Positions 1 through 11,290 of a stretch of 64,000 nucleotides of DNA are shown here, piece after piece. Below the pieces are notes generated by a model, which saw only the letters and a program-made list of their open reading frames with translations, was not told the origin of the DNA and searched no databases. The DNA is from Polytrichum commune. Taxonomy: Eukaryota; Streptophyta; Polytrichopsida; Polytrichales; Polytrichaceae. The stretch is from NCBI GenBank assembly GCA_950295325.1, contig OX485804.1, positions 54,236,429 to 54,300,428 on the forward strand. The letters run 5' to 3'. The translations under genes were made by a program, and so were the position numbers. The number at the start of each line of letters is the position of its first letter. The stretch's first letter is position 1.

Positions 1-1790
1 AAGGGCAGAGCAAAGAAGACCGCCACTCAAGCATCTTCCCAAATTCTCACTCGGTCTGCTTCTAAGACCCCGGTTGAGCCACCCACCCTTCCACACAGTC
101 CATCTATCGCTCCCTCCGTTGCTCCCTCTCTTGCCCCTTCTGTTACTCCATCTGCATTTCATCCACAATCTCTTGCCACTCCATCTCATAGTGGCACTTC
201 TCTCCTCTCTTTGCCTCGCAAGAGGAAGGCCGCTCTCTTGGATACCAGTGCCACCTCTTCGGATGCCACTAACACGCTTACCCTCATCGAAAATGTGGAC
301 ATGGTTCAACTAATGCTGGATTCCGAGGTTGCCGGAGGTCCCCTCCCCGCATATACCCGCATCTAAGAGTTCATTGCCAAGGTTTGTATACTTGCCTTCG
401 TCAATTCTCAATTTTTTTTCCTTTGCTTTGTTTATTTCTTTCCTTCTTGTTTTCTCATGAAGTTTCAATTGCAGGTTGGGGCAGGTCGTTCCCGTGTGAA
501 CACCTCGACTACAACTCACAAGGGCCTCGATTTGCTCTTCGCCGACATTCCCGAAAATTTGCCGGTGCCGAACATCTCCACCGATGTTCCTGCTTGGAAC
601 AAGCTCCATGAATCATACTATGAGTGTCTTTTTGCATTTGCGAAATCTAACCTCTATGATCATGGTGTCCTTGTTCTTGCCCATTGTGCGAGTGCCAGTG
701 TTTCTAGGAGTATTTTCGATTGGGCACACACTTATGACTTCTACGTCGCGGAAGATTGGTTTGGAATGAATGATTTAGACCTCCAATCTCCCGTTGTTCC
801 CTCTGGAGTGGTAAGCAAGTCTCCCTCTCTTCCCCTTCCGTATTGCTTATCATTTCAATTTCAATTCAATTTCAATTCCATTTCATTTCAATTCAATTTC
901 ATTTTCATTGTTGCAGACTCGGAAGTTCAACATCAAAGTTCTTGTTCGTGTTAACTCCGTTCTTAGAGTGCGGGAGGAGGCCATACAAGAGTATGGTTAC
1001 AACCTCCAACGAGATGGATGGTTGAATACCTTCACCGATGAGAAGAGCCAGACGATGCGCAGTGATGGGGTACCTTGGCGAGGTGCCCGTGAGAAGCATC
1101 CTATTTTTTTTTCCATCCTTCTCGCTACTCTCACCGACAAGAATGATGTTATTATGGACTGGCAGTGTGGTGTAGGTACGCCTTCTTTTTCAACTTCATC
1201 CTTACTTTGAATTTTCCATTATTTTTCCTTGACTAGTTTTCATACTAACATTTTACCTCTCTTTGCTTTAGGTGGTTCGATTACAGCATGTCGCTCCCTT
1301 GAGCGGCATATTGTGGCCCTTGAGAGTGACCCCGTCATTTTCAATTCACTCCTACTCCCCATGCGCGATCCCCAGCCTGCGCGTATATCTCGCTCAGTTG
1401 CCGCACCGTCTACATCTATCTTTGATCCTCCTCAAAAGATGACCAAGAGGGCATTCGGATTTCTTTGTGCGTAAGTTTGCTTTCTATATTTTGCCATGTT
1501 TGCTTTGATTTCAAATTCTCATTTTCTAGTGTCATCATGTTTCTAATCCTTTTGCTTGGGTGTTTAGAGAGCCAGCGGAGGTCGCAGTCATTCGTCGAGA
1601 CATGTTTTCAAGTCCTCCGAAGCCGTTTGAGCTTCCCCCGTATGCTAGTGCAATGGCGGATTGTTTTGCGAAGGCGGAGTCCCCATCTCCTCCTCGCGTT
1701 CGTCATTTCTCGCGTGGAACACGAAATCTTTTCTTGTTAGAAGCAAATGAGGGTGAGGAGAGTGATAGGGAATGTTCTCCAAGCCCTTAG
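1..1790 (+). CDS. 3' part of a methyltransferase-like gene (copy 1), five exons visible
   Basis: The 5' part lies off the window. Exons inferred from GT-AG signals that keep one frame: 1-381, 475-810, 917-1175, 1272-1470, 1568-1790 (stop TAG). The first exon is Ser/Pro/Thr-rich with a basic PRKRKA patch, probably a linker with a nuclear signal. Exon 2 has LDLLFADIPENL, in the place of motif IV (D/S-P-P-Y/W) of N4/N6 amino-methyltransferases. Exon 3 has PWRGAREKHPIFF and ends in DWQCGVG. Exon 4 continues GGSITACR...RHIVALESD, matching motif I (D-P-F-x-G-x-G) and the following acidic strand. The order IV then I is that of the beta class. Catalytic residues are altered, so activity is doubtful. 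One in-frame TAA (364-366) interrupts exon 1. Two of the four introns sit at the same places as in the gene at 22,736-29,202; the one inside motif I is unique to this copy. Family membership is inferred from motifs and the shared layout. Confidence 0.6.
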
Positions 1791-2680
1791 TTTATCATTT
1801 TGGTTTTGGAGATTATAACTCCGTTTGTTGTTGTTATCCGGCTTTAATAAAAGTTGTGTGTTGGTTTTATTTTTGATATCCGGCGCAAGTTTTATTCTTT
1901 CTTTCCATTATTTCATATTCATATGTCAACCCGCATTGCATTCTTTATTTTTTCTTCATCGTTCGGATCTCTTAACTTCTAGTCACAAAACAATCTAGCT
2001 CTCGGCTCTTAGTGTGAGATCTTAGTTATAGGGGGACCATACTTTCTATTAGTGTGGATGGTTTATTTTATGGTTGTGCACACTAATCACATTGGCCGTC
2101 TTCCAATCCCAATTGCTATATAGCAATTGGAAGTTTTGTTTGGCACGCGAACATAACCTCGTCAAACTTTTTAAATTGAAATTCATGTTGTTCTCAAAGA
2201 GCCGGCACGTCACCTCAAAAATTTCCAAGAGGATTCTAAGGTTGGACTTGGGGGATTTGTCTTTGAGGTCTTTGGCTAAGCTAAGGACTGAATTGGAAGG
2301 CTGTTATGGTGCGACGGAGTTTTATGGCATGTTCTTTGGATCATTTTACCCATATTGGACATGCCCGGCAGATAGGGTGTAGATGGCCCTAAACTAGAGT
2401 ATATAGTTATTTTAACTAACTACCCATTTTTGTAAGTCTTGAGGTTGGCTACATTTTGTTGACCAATAAAATATTTTGTGTATGGTATTTTGATTTCAAT
2501 TTGGTGACGTCAGCCCTAATTTAATATGATACATTTGAAAACATATACTATAAGATGTTTGATAACAAATGCAATCTTCCACGCCTATAGGATCCGTTGG
2601 TTTCTCAAACAATTCTGGGTTATTATGTCCACGGGAATGGGGGTACCTTTCCAAATATAGAATTCAAACTATCTCTAATT
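1791..2680. other. 3' flank of copy 1, no gene seen
   Basis: No supportable coding region. A polyadenylation-like AATAAA occurs near 1845-1850 (TTTAATAAAAG), fitting the 3' end of the upstream gene. Otherwise AT-rich sequence with one perfect palindrome, listed separately. Confidence 0.4.
2109..2130. repeat. Perfect 22-bp palindrome
   Basis: The sequence CCAATTGCTA-TAGCAATTGG with a central TA is its own reverse complement over 22 bp. It lies about 320 bp after the methyltransferase-like gene. Function unknown; it is unrelated in sequence to the palindrome arrays of the large MULE. Confidence 0.6.
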
Positions 2681-2784
2681 CCACGGAAATAGGCACTGCT
2701 TCTCCTAAAATTACCCAACAAAATCTAAATTTTCCGCTCTCCGCTCTCCGCTCTCCGCTCTACGCTCACATACTTGAGTTTCCC
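2680..2784 (+). mobile_element. Possible decayed MULE right end after copy 1
   Basis: A TCCACGG..ATAGG block is followed by ATTACC-like sequence and then four to five tandem 7-mers CCGCTCT/ACGCTCA, ending near CATACTTGAGTTTCCC. The large MULE has the same order at its right end: CCACGGTTATAGG, ATTACC, tandem 7-mers CCGCTCA, then a terminal CTCCCC. The match is weak and position-dependent. If real, the gene at the left edge sits in a second member of the same element family. Confidence 0.35.
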
Positions 2785-4685
2785 GTGTAAATCCAAATAA
2801 TAAGTAACACTTAGTATCATATTTACTGTAGCATACGCCTCAAAATAGGATAAATGACACTATTCCACATGTAACACTAAATACCATAAACGGTGTAATG
2901 GCGTTGGTGAGAATTATACCCTCCGGGTGAACCTAGAGATAGGTACACGCACAACATGGAAGAAACCTGAGAGCCAAAGTTGCAATTATCATCAGGCGTA
3001 TCCTTGAAAGCCGTATTTACCTGTATACGAGCTTGTACCGAGTGTGTCATTTTGCAATAAACTGAAACTCTGTGTGAAAATGAAAGATACCCTTGGTTTT
3101 AAGTAAGAGCTTTCGAGAGAGTACGGATACTGTATATAAGCTCAACTCTGATCGTACACAAGGACATTCAGCGTACATGCTACACTTCACCGAGAGACAG
3201 ACCATAATCATCAGAGGGTTTAGTAACTTTCTCCTCTCATTGTTGAAAGATAAACAGGCCTAATTTGGTTACTTATCTCAAATGGTCACTATTACATAAC
3301 ATTATTAAGTAGCTAGAGGATGGTCCAAAGAAAGAGGTTGTCATTGACAAACTCTGATAATTTATAATACACAGTTTGAGTGTCGAAAAGTGTACATTGT
3401 ACAGTTTGAGTGCTTCCCATAAACATGGAATTCCATAATTAAAAAGGAGAAACTTGTTGGTCCAATACTTGGTGTAACAGAATGCAGATAAGGAGCTTAG
3501 TGATGTTAAGTATTTGTATGGTATGCGGTTAAGTAGAGATCTAAGAATGGACATCAAAATGATATTTATTTCAAATAGATTGGATTATGTTCTTAAAATT
3601 TGCTAATCATTTTATGTTTGATATTCAACTTGATTTGAAGGTGGGGAGGGAGGAGGCTATAAGATTAATTAACAAGAAAAAGAATCTTAAGTTTGATGAT
3701 GAATAGAATACTCATATGAGCTCCAAAAATTATGAGAGGATTGCCTACGAAAGTGATTTGGATTCAATGATCAACTTGTATTGCTCACATGTTCCTCAAA
3801 GGAAGTGGGTGCACAATATAAGATGTGTGTGTTTAAATCCCACTTGCCTTGAGATAATTAAGTATATCCAAAACCAACACTTGACCTAAATCCAACACCT
3901 ACAAATCTTGTATGATAAGAATATGATGACTATGGTGATGTACATCTTCTGAAACCCTGAAATAGGTAATGCTTTTAGGTCGCCTACAAATGAACATTTT
4001 TGCATACAATGCAGAGAGGATGCGTTCTTTGCTGCGTTAGAATCCTCGCAAATAAGAAATGTATGTAAAAACTTAACATTCCTAATACTAGCTCATGTGC
4101 CCAACGATTATTCTGTTGGTTTTACATATACTTACCTTATAGCAAAGCTAGAATTTACTGATGTGAATTTCGGGTACAATGATTAAATACTTTGTTTGGT
4201 CATACTCTCAATTATATACGTATTTGTACATAATACATACCCCAAGAGTGCAATACACTAACCTGCCTGCCAACCTAGTATACTGTGGAGGCAAGGTACT
4301 GATTGTGAGTGGAAGTAATGGTTTAACGTGAATTATTTGCTCCTATACAACTTTACTACTTAAAGTTCACGTCATTGCTATCATCGGATTTAATATAAGT
4401 TGAGATGCTTTAATAGATTCACATCAGTTGTTCCATCAGAAAGTTGACAGTACTAGCAGTGATGTGGAACTCCATCGTTGGATTCACTCACTTCAATATA
4501 TTCCAAGAGAACCAGGTGGGGTATAGGCTCTCTCTGTAAGTACTTCACAATGTTATGCAATTTCCTGACCTTTAGTGCCCTGTAATGGACTGTAAGGCCG
4601 GGAAGGGGGCAAGGTGTTTGTGGGCCTTATGTGGCCACTCTTTCTGAATCGAACAGCTATATTTGATTTGTATGTAACTTGTAGT
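2785..4685. other. AT-rich intergenic DNA, old repeat fragments
   Basis: No supportable gene. A block with CCAACACTTGACCTAAATCC at about 3,868-3,950 recurs as CCAACACCCCACTTAAAATC at about 9,137-9,215, so it belongs to a dispersed repeat, possibly an LTR remnant. The rest shows no clear structure. Confidence 0.4.
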
Positions 4686-4688
4686 TAA

Positions 4689-5028
4689 GGGCTGGTTCAC
4701 ATGGGGTCCCAAGTCCCACTTATAAATAGCAAGTCCCAATTTGGAGGCAAAGTTTCAACTTCTGAGTCTTAATGAACCATTAAAATATGTCTAATTATCT
4801 TTGAAGTTAGATCTTGATTGTTTTATGCAAAAACATTGCGGAAGTTGTATTGAGAGTTGGGTCTAGCTTTCTGTTTGACCTAAGTCTCAATACAAGTCCC
4901 AAGCTTCACTTCCAAAAAGTGATGCCCTGTAGGCATCCATGTCGTACTTGGAGCTTGGGACTTGGGACCCCATGGCTGAGATTGCATGGATTGACCTCAA
5001 GTCACTTGTGAAATCGTGTGAACCGGCC
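4689..5028. mobile_element. Short TIR element (MITE)
   Basis: Left GGGCTGGTTCACATG and right GTGTGAACCGGCC are inverted. Inside them GGGGTCCCAAGTCCC (about 4,703-4,717) is repeated inverted as GGGACTTGGGACCCC (about 4,957-4,971). No coding capacity. I could not define a target duplication, so superfamily and exact ends are uncertain. Confidence 0.45.
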
Positions 5029-5956
5029 TCCAAAATGGAGCTAAAATAATGTGAATTATGATGAGATTGGGTTGTGTGCTTTATGTTTATAGACATCATT
5101 CTAGGTTCAATGGTTAATGCAATTGGATTTGGGATGGTTAATGTAGATCACTTGACGAGAAAGAAAATCTTCAATTTGGCTTCTTCTGACTTTTAGCATT
5201 TCAACTCTAATTTGGAAAGTTGAATGGCAATCTAAGTTCATGATTCCTAAACGCTAACTACACGAGACAATTCTCAAACTGATCTAGATGTCAAAATTGT
5301 TTGTGGAGTTGGAAGTGATCACAATAAGGATACATACTTTATTGGTCTAAGAAAATCATGTTGGTTTTTTAGTGTGTGGCATCAAAATTGATGTCCCAAG
5401 TTAAATATATTGAAGCACAATAGAACTAGCCATCAGATTGCACAAGCAAATACACATACACAAAAGCATATGAATAATGTTTGGAGTGAGATGATCACTT
5501 CCTTTCCTTATATTGTGCATTCCTTTCAATTCAACACTGTTGGTTCATACTATTTATATGGGATATTTTTACTCCCACTGCCCACAAACCATATGGGTTT
5601 ATTCAACCCATGTTCATTAATATACCTTTAACAATCATAATCATATGACTATAATATAATCTAATGCTCTAAGTTCAACAAATCCATTTTGCGAGTAGTC
5701 AAAACATTGGAATTTCATTGCCTTTAATAGTGATTTTTGTTTCTCTTTTGCAAGTGCCATGTTATTGAATAATATGACTTCACAGAATTTCAAAGAATCA
5801 CCAAATTAGGTTACATTGACCTTTTCTTTACCATGTTGGGACAATATATGGTTCTTCCATCATTCTCTAAGCACCCGATGTTTCCATATGGAGTATCTTT
5901 GGTTTATTAAAGGTTGTCCTTCTCCATAAACATCTAGAATTGGTTTCATTCTTTCA

Positions 5957-6334
5957 TTACAATTTTCGTGGGACGGAGGTGTTGAAGAACACTATTTGCT
6001 TGTTGGTCCTCTTGAAATATAACTTAGTTATCTCCCACATATTGTTCACGCTCCTTAATATCTTTACCATCATCAATCGCATGTTATTTGCAAGATTCGT
6101 CCACCCCAACCACCACGGCTTGGACAACATTTCAAAATTATTCAAAATACTTATACTATCCTTTATGAACACAACATCTCTTATGGGACCACACACATCC
6201 AAATGTACAATCTCCAAAGGCTTAGTTTCTCGTTCCCACCCATCATTGGAAAACAATGTCCTATGTTGCCAAACTACAATGCATTTTTCACAAATCAACG
6301 CAGGTGTGGGACAACCAATTTTGCTATGATTCAT
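5957..6334 (-). pseudogene. Copia integrase zinc-finger region, broken
   Basis: The minus-strand reading contains CEKCIVVWQHRTLFSNDGWE followed by PLEIVHLDVCGPIRD. In Copia polyproteins the equivalent is the end of the GAG-pre-integrase zinc finger (C-x-x-C, then GKQHR) running into the integrase core, which begins L-(V/I)-H-x-D-(V/L)-C-G-P. Downstream sequence is AT-rich and diverged, and the catalytic core is not intact. It lies between the two LTR-like repeats, in the orientation expected from the gag remnant at higher coordinates. Confidence 0.65.
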
Positions 6335-6783
6335 GCCACTTATTATCCTTTACAATGCATGAACACTATTCACATTTAAATACCTAAGCCAACGATGCTA
6401 AAGTTCAAGTGCACCGTTTTTCTTCGATGATTGTGCCAAATTAACTACATCCATTTTATGCACCTTGGTAAAGTTGATTCCATATAAATTTCTTTGTAAT
6501 AGTCCCATTATAATCATCTCTCCATCCATGCCTCCCACAATACATTTATTTTAGTTGAACTGCATTTTAACCCAATTGACAAAAGTTTGCTCACCACGAG
6601 CAAATTATCTTATAACTTGGACACATTAAAGGCATATTTAATGCAAATTCTCTTTGTTTTGCCTTTCGCCATCACATCAACAACAACGGAACCCATTTCA
6701 ATTGCTTTCATACTGCTATTACCTCCTAAATGAACATTGCGTGGAGTAGTTATCGCATATGTCTCAAATGCTCTTATAGAAAC

Positions 6784-7290
6784 TCATATGTTCCATTGTT
6801 CTATAATCCATAATTCTTGTATACATACTCTCCGAATATGCTTCATGTTGTGTTGCAAATATGTAGTCATGAGATTCTTTTGTGTTATTTGCATTCTCTT
6901 TCTCCTTGTTCTTTGCAATGTAACAAAACGTACAATATGGCCTTGTTTACCACAATAGTAGTTCGTCTTCGCATCTTTGTGTGAAGATGAATTGATTACT
7001 TTGCTTTGACACAATATCATTGCGACATCATCACTTGGGATTCCTTCCTCTTGGACATTTCGTGCATCAAATATGCCGTCACGTACTCTATAGTACGTCC
7101 CTTCATTGATATGATCTCCAAAGTGGTGATCAAAATTCATACGAAGATGACAAACTCTCGAACAAAGTTATGCGAACATCATCATTTTTCACATGTACCT
7201 ACAAGCATGCAAGTTGATCGCAAATGCCTTCATCTTGTTGACGTGGTCTAACAAGTCATCACCTTCTTGCATCTTGTACATAAAGAACTT
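6784..7290 (-). pseudogene. Copia gag remnant with CCHC zinc knuckle
   Basis: Minus-strand frames read DDLLDHVNKMKAFA, then VKNDDVRITLFESL, the conserved helical part of plant Copia Gag (UBN2 family), broken by a stop and small shifts. Downstream is TNYYCGKQGHIVRF, the start of a C-x2-C-x4-H-x4-C knuckle that binds RNA, with the last Cys position reading V. Several frame breaks mean no intact Gag is made. Order gag to integrase fits the element's orientation. Confidence 0.6.
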
Positions 7291-7719
7291 ACGCCGAATG
7301 AAGAGAATATTGGACAAGCTCATCTTCTTATGGATGTTACAAAGGACCTTTCATGCCTCCATTGCAACTTTTGATGTGTGTAAGTTGATTGTCCGCCAAA
7401 TTAAGCGCAATGATGGACAATGGCTTTTGGACAAGCCTTTCATTTTCTTTTTACACAGTGGAATCAACGTTGGAATATGGTGTTTTTCTCATATTTGTCC
7501 ACAATGTCCCAAAGGTCCATGAAAGCCAACCATGTCTCCAATTTAAAATTCTAAAGATTAAAGTTCTTTCTATTGAACTTGTCAATGACTCAAGCACCCT
7601 CACTATCAAGTGACGTTATTTTACGCTCAAACGCTGGGAATAAAATCTATAATCATTCAAATCAATATTCTTTTAGCAATTGTATGCACTCAATAGCTTC
7701 ACAAACCTCAATCTACCCC

Positions 7720-8540
7720 TATTACATTAAATGAACCCCTTTTTGAACTCAAAGATACCCTTGCACCTCTATCCGTACAAATGAGGCATTTTTGCCCTAA
7801 AATGTGTCTTTGCACCTCAATTTATTCAAACGAGATCATTCTACTCTAAATTGTATATTTGCACCCTTAATTCACTCAAGTCATATATTCTTAAACTCAA
7901 ATAAGCCCTCTTGCTCTCAAAATGCCTTTGCATCCTCAATTCACTCATATAAGCCGTCTTATTCTCAATTGTGCCTTTGCACTCCCAATTCATTCAAATC
8001 ATATCCTCTAGAATAAAGATATGTCTTCTTCCTCTCAAATTTGCCTCTGCATCCTCATCCACTCATATACCCCCTTTCATTTTTAACTATGCCTTTGCAC
8101 TCTCAATCCACTCAAGTTTGTTCCTCTTGAGCTATCTTGCTCCCAATTACACCTTTTCACTTTCGACCCCTCAAATCAAACTTTCTTCAACTTTAATGTA
8201 CATTTGCACCTTCAAACGACTCAAATTGGACCCTCTACAAATCACTCAAATTAGGCCCTCTTGAACTTAAATGTGTTTTGCATCCTCAATTTACTCAAAT
8301 CATCTTCAATACCCTCACATATATACATTTGCACTTAACCAACTTAAATCAATACTCTATTGCATCAAATATGCATTCAAGGATAACAAACACTTAATGC
8401 AATACTTACACCTCCAAATATGTACTTGTACACCTATAATGCTTCAAACATTTAAACCTCCAAACCCCAATGATGCTCCAAATGTGCACCAATGCACATC
8501 CAACATAAAGCACCCCAAAGACTCCTCCAAGCACTAGAGT
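7720..8540. repeat. Degenerate ~60-bp tandem repeat in Copia 5' leader
   Basis: A T/C-rich unit around TTTGCACCCTCAATTCACTCAA recurs about every 55-65 bp from roughly 7,740 to 8,340, each unit several bases different. Short open frames here are by-products of the repeat. It sits between gag and the presumed 5' LTR of the minus-strand Copia element, so it would be its untranslated leader. Confidence 0.5.
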
Positions 8541-8870
8541 CACTCAAGATCCACTCCTTTACCAACTAGCAATCACTTATCCCACAACTTACGTGAGTGG
8601 GCCATAACATATGGAAGCATAACATAAACTAGAGATCAATTTGCACAAGCAAATGCATACATACAAAGACATATAAACAATGCTTGAAGTGAGATGATCA
8701 CCTCCTGTCCTTGCCTTGTTGTTTATTCCAATTCAACACATTTGGTTCATACAATCTCCACTTTCCACAAACCATATGGGGTTATTCAAACCTTATTCAT
8801 TCATATACCTTTAACAATCACAATCCTATGACTATAAGCAATCTAATGCTCTAACTTCAACAAAATATAG

Positions 8871-10875
8871 TGGTCTCCATAGCTTATCCTATAGTAGGGA
8901 GTATATGAGGTTGCCTTCTTTGGTTGCTATCCAATGATTGCAACATTAGCTACGGAAATTGGTGATAAATAATGTGGGCCACATTAAATAAAATGTATTA
9001 TAGTGATTGTGTTATGAAGAGTGTGAATGAAAACATTATATCTTTGGAGTATAACATCTGAACATGATAAGATCATATTCAATTTTTCCATATCAACAAT
9101 GCATTCATAACTTTTAGAATTCAAGGTAGAGGGTGCTAAAACCAACACCCCACTTAAAATCAACACCTTAAAATCTTGCATAATAAGTGCATATTGATTA
9201 TGACAACGTTCATCATTTGATATTCATGTCCTCTAACAATTTTGGGCAACACTCAATTTTCACTTCAAAATTTTGTATTAATTACAAGGGGGGGGGGGAG
9301 ACTAATTAGTGAACATGGTATTTATTTATGTATTTCTTTATATTTACTTCTAGTTCATACAACTACCACATGTATGCCAAATACCTAAACTTTTTGGTTT
9401 GAGGTTCTGCTGCCTTAAGACTCAGGGTTGAGTTATGAGACTGCCAACTTGGGGTTTGTGGTTTAGATCTAGATGCTAATACTGCTCTAACTTCAATGGC
9501 ATGTCTTGCATAATAAATCTTCTATTTGTGACTTGCATCCCAAAGATAACAAAGTCTTCAGTGACTTTGACAATTACAACTGAAATTAGATTAAATATTC
9601 AATAAAGACCTTGCTATTTCTTGTGCTTTAAATATATTGTACATAGTTTGAGGTTCTATATGTAAACATGTATCATCATTATATATACCATATGTAGATA
9701 TTCACTTTTATTATTTTTAATTGATATTATTCATATATTTGCATACTGTCATTTGGTTATGGAGCATCCATAAATAATCATCTTGAACTTACACAATCTA
9801 CATGTGCTTAGCACATGTCTAAAAATGTTCAGCTCAAAGCTATGTGTTCTTGAAATTATGAATTTTGAACTAAAATATGCTTACACCAAGTTCACCACGT
9901 TGTTTGGCACCAACCACACGGATACTATCATTGAATCAACATCGACAACTTCTTGTTACAAAATACGATTGTATTTTCTAGACTTGTAGCTTCATTTTTT
10001 AACTGAATAAAGAGTGTGTGGTGCTTTGTGAAAAAAGATTGAAACTTTAAGGGTTAATGGGCCTTATTTTTGGACTCGGGATCGGAACAAAGGTTGAAGA
10101 TTGGTGCTTAGAACCACGAGGAATATTATTTTGAGTCAAGATTAACAAGATTTGGTGGGAAAACACTGTTACATTAGCACCACTTCATTTTTCCCTTACT
10201 TTGGAGAAGAACTCTAATCTTAGTGTAAATATTTTAGGGTTTTTAAAAAGTCTCTCCACAAATAAGCTCTCTTAATTTTAATGTTCTTTGGTCTTAACCC
10301 CTTATGTAAACCACCTAAAGTACACTTCATTAATGTTTTACTTACAGGCGTGCTCACATTAGTGACCAAAGGCCGTGACCATTGTATTCTAAATTCTATT
10401 ATTTTGATTGGCAATCCCACCTCTTTTCACAAAGGGTCACCACTAATTAGATTGACTATGTAAGAGAAAGTGACAAGGAAGATTCTATATTTCATGAAAT
10501 GAATAATTATTGGTGGTCACCCAAATTTGCGACCCAACTACCCAAAGACATTGTCTTAATATGAAAAGGACGGTGATCGTTGAGAACAACATTGAAATCA
10601 ATTTTAAATCATTATGTCAAATGTTTCACAAAGTGATTTTTGCAATGGCAATTACTTTTTCGTATTGATGAAAACGGTTGCGATTTTGTTATCCCAAACT
10701 ATTTGTTGGCCATTTCAAGATTATCGGATACTTTCAAGTGAGGTTGAGGCATGTATTCATTTTAACAGGATAGCTATGTGGGAAGGTAATAAAACACGCA
10801 AAACAAAATGGGAACATAGTCCAATATGGTACTTGCCAAATATTTCTAACCTTGGACAACTAACCAACTAATTCA
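8871..10875. other. AT-rich intergenic DNA
   Basis: No supportable gene or structured repeat apart from the block at 9,137-9,215 shared with 3,868-3,950 and a G9 run near 9,290. Confidence 0.4.
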
Positions 10876-10879
10876 ATTA

Positions 10880-11290
10880 ATAGTTTACTAGTTGCTCTCC
10901 GTAACTATATTTGTTCATGATTTGACATGTCAAAAAATGTAGTTAACTACAGTTATGTCTAGTTAACTAAAGTTGAGTGCAACTTGTTCATAGAATTATG
11001 TCGTAGTGTTGTAGTGTCACTAATGTGTTATTTGTGTTGGTGTACATGGAGGTTGTTCCGGAGCCCAAAATTGTGAGTGATTGCATAAAGGCATTTCTTG
11101 ATGATCCTCAAAGGCCTAAGCATATTAAAGACCCTCAACTAAAGCAAATCAAGAGGTGAACTTCTTCGAATATGTAATAATACTTGAAAATTTTCTAGTT
11201 AACTATAGTTGTTCCCTAAAATATATTGAAAAAAAAAATTAACTACAGTTATTTTGGTAATTGTCCAAGGTCTGAAATATTCCAATGCAT
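10880..11290 (+). repeat. Dispersed repeat with TAGTTAACTA motifs (copy 1)
   Basis: This block recurs inverted at about 41,040-41,590. Both copies have flanks rich in TAGTTAACTA(T/C)AGTT and a central block reading ATGGAGGTTG...GATGATCCTCA...CATATTAAAGACC. Here the centre is open for about 38 codons (MEVVPEPKIVSDCIKAFLDD...). The conserved coding-like core with motif-rich flanks suggests a non-autonomous DNA transposon or captured exon. Ends not defined. Confidence 0.5.

Larger units (their letters stand above)
5395..8870 (-). mobile_element. Degenerate Copia-type LTR retrotransposon, minus strand
   Basis: Two direct repeats of roughly 280 bp, about 5,395-5,690 and 8,590-8,870, share blocks such as GCACAAGCAAAT, GAGATGATCAC, CCACAAACCATATGGG and CCTTTAACAATCA and look like diverged LTRs. 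Between them the minus strand carries gag and integrase-type remnants. Reverse transcriptase and RNase H are not seen, so the body has a large internal deletion or is a non-autonomous derivative. LTR borders are approximate because the copies are diverged. Confidence 0.6.

Noticed and set aside
1-1790. Naming the gene after known plant N4-cytosine or N6-adenine methyltransferases
   Set aside because: The signature catalytic motifs differ and only fold-level order is similar, so no gene symbol is justified.
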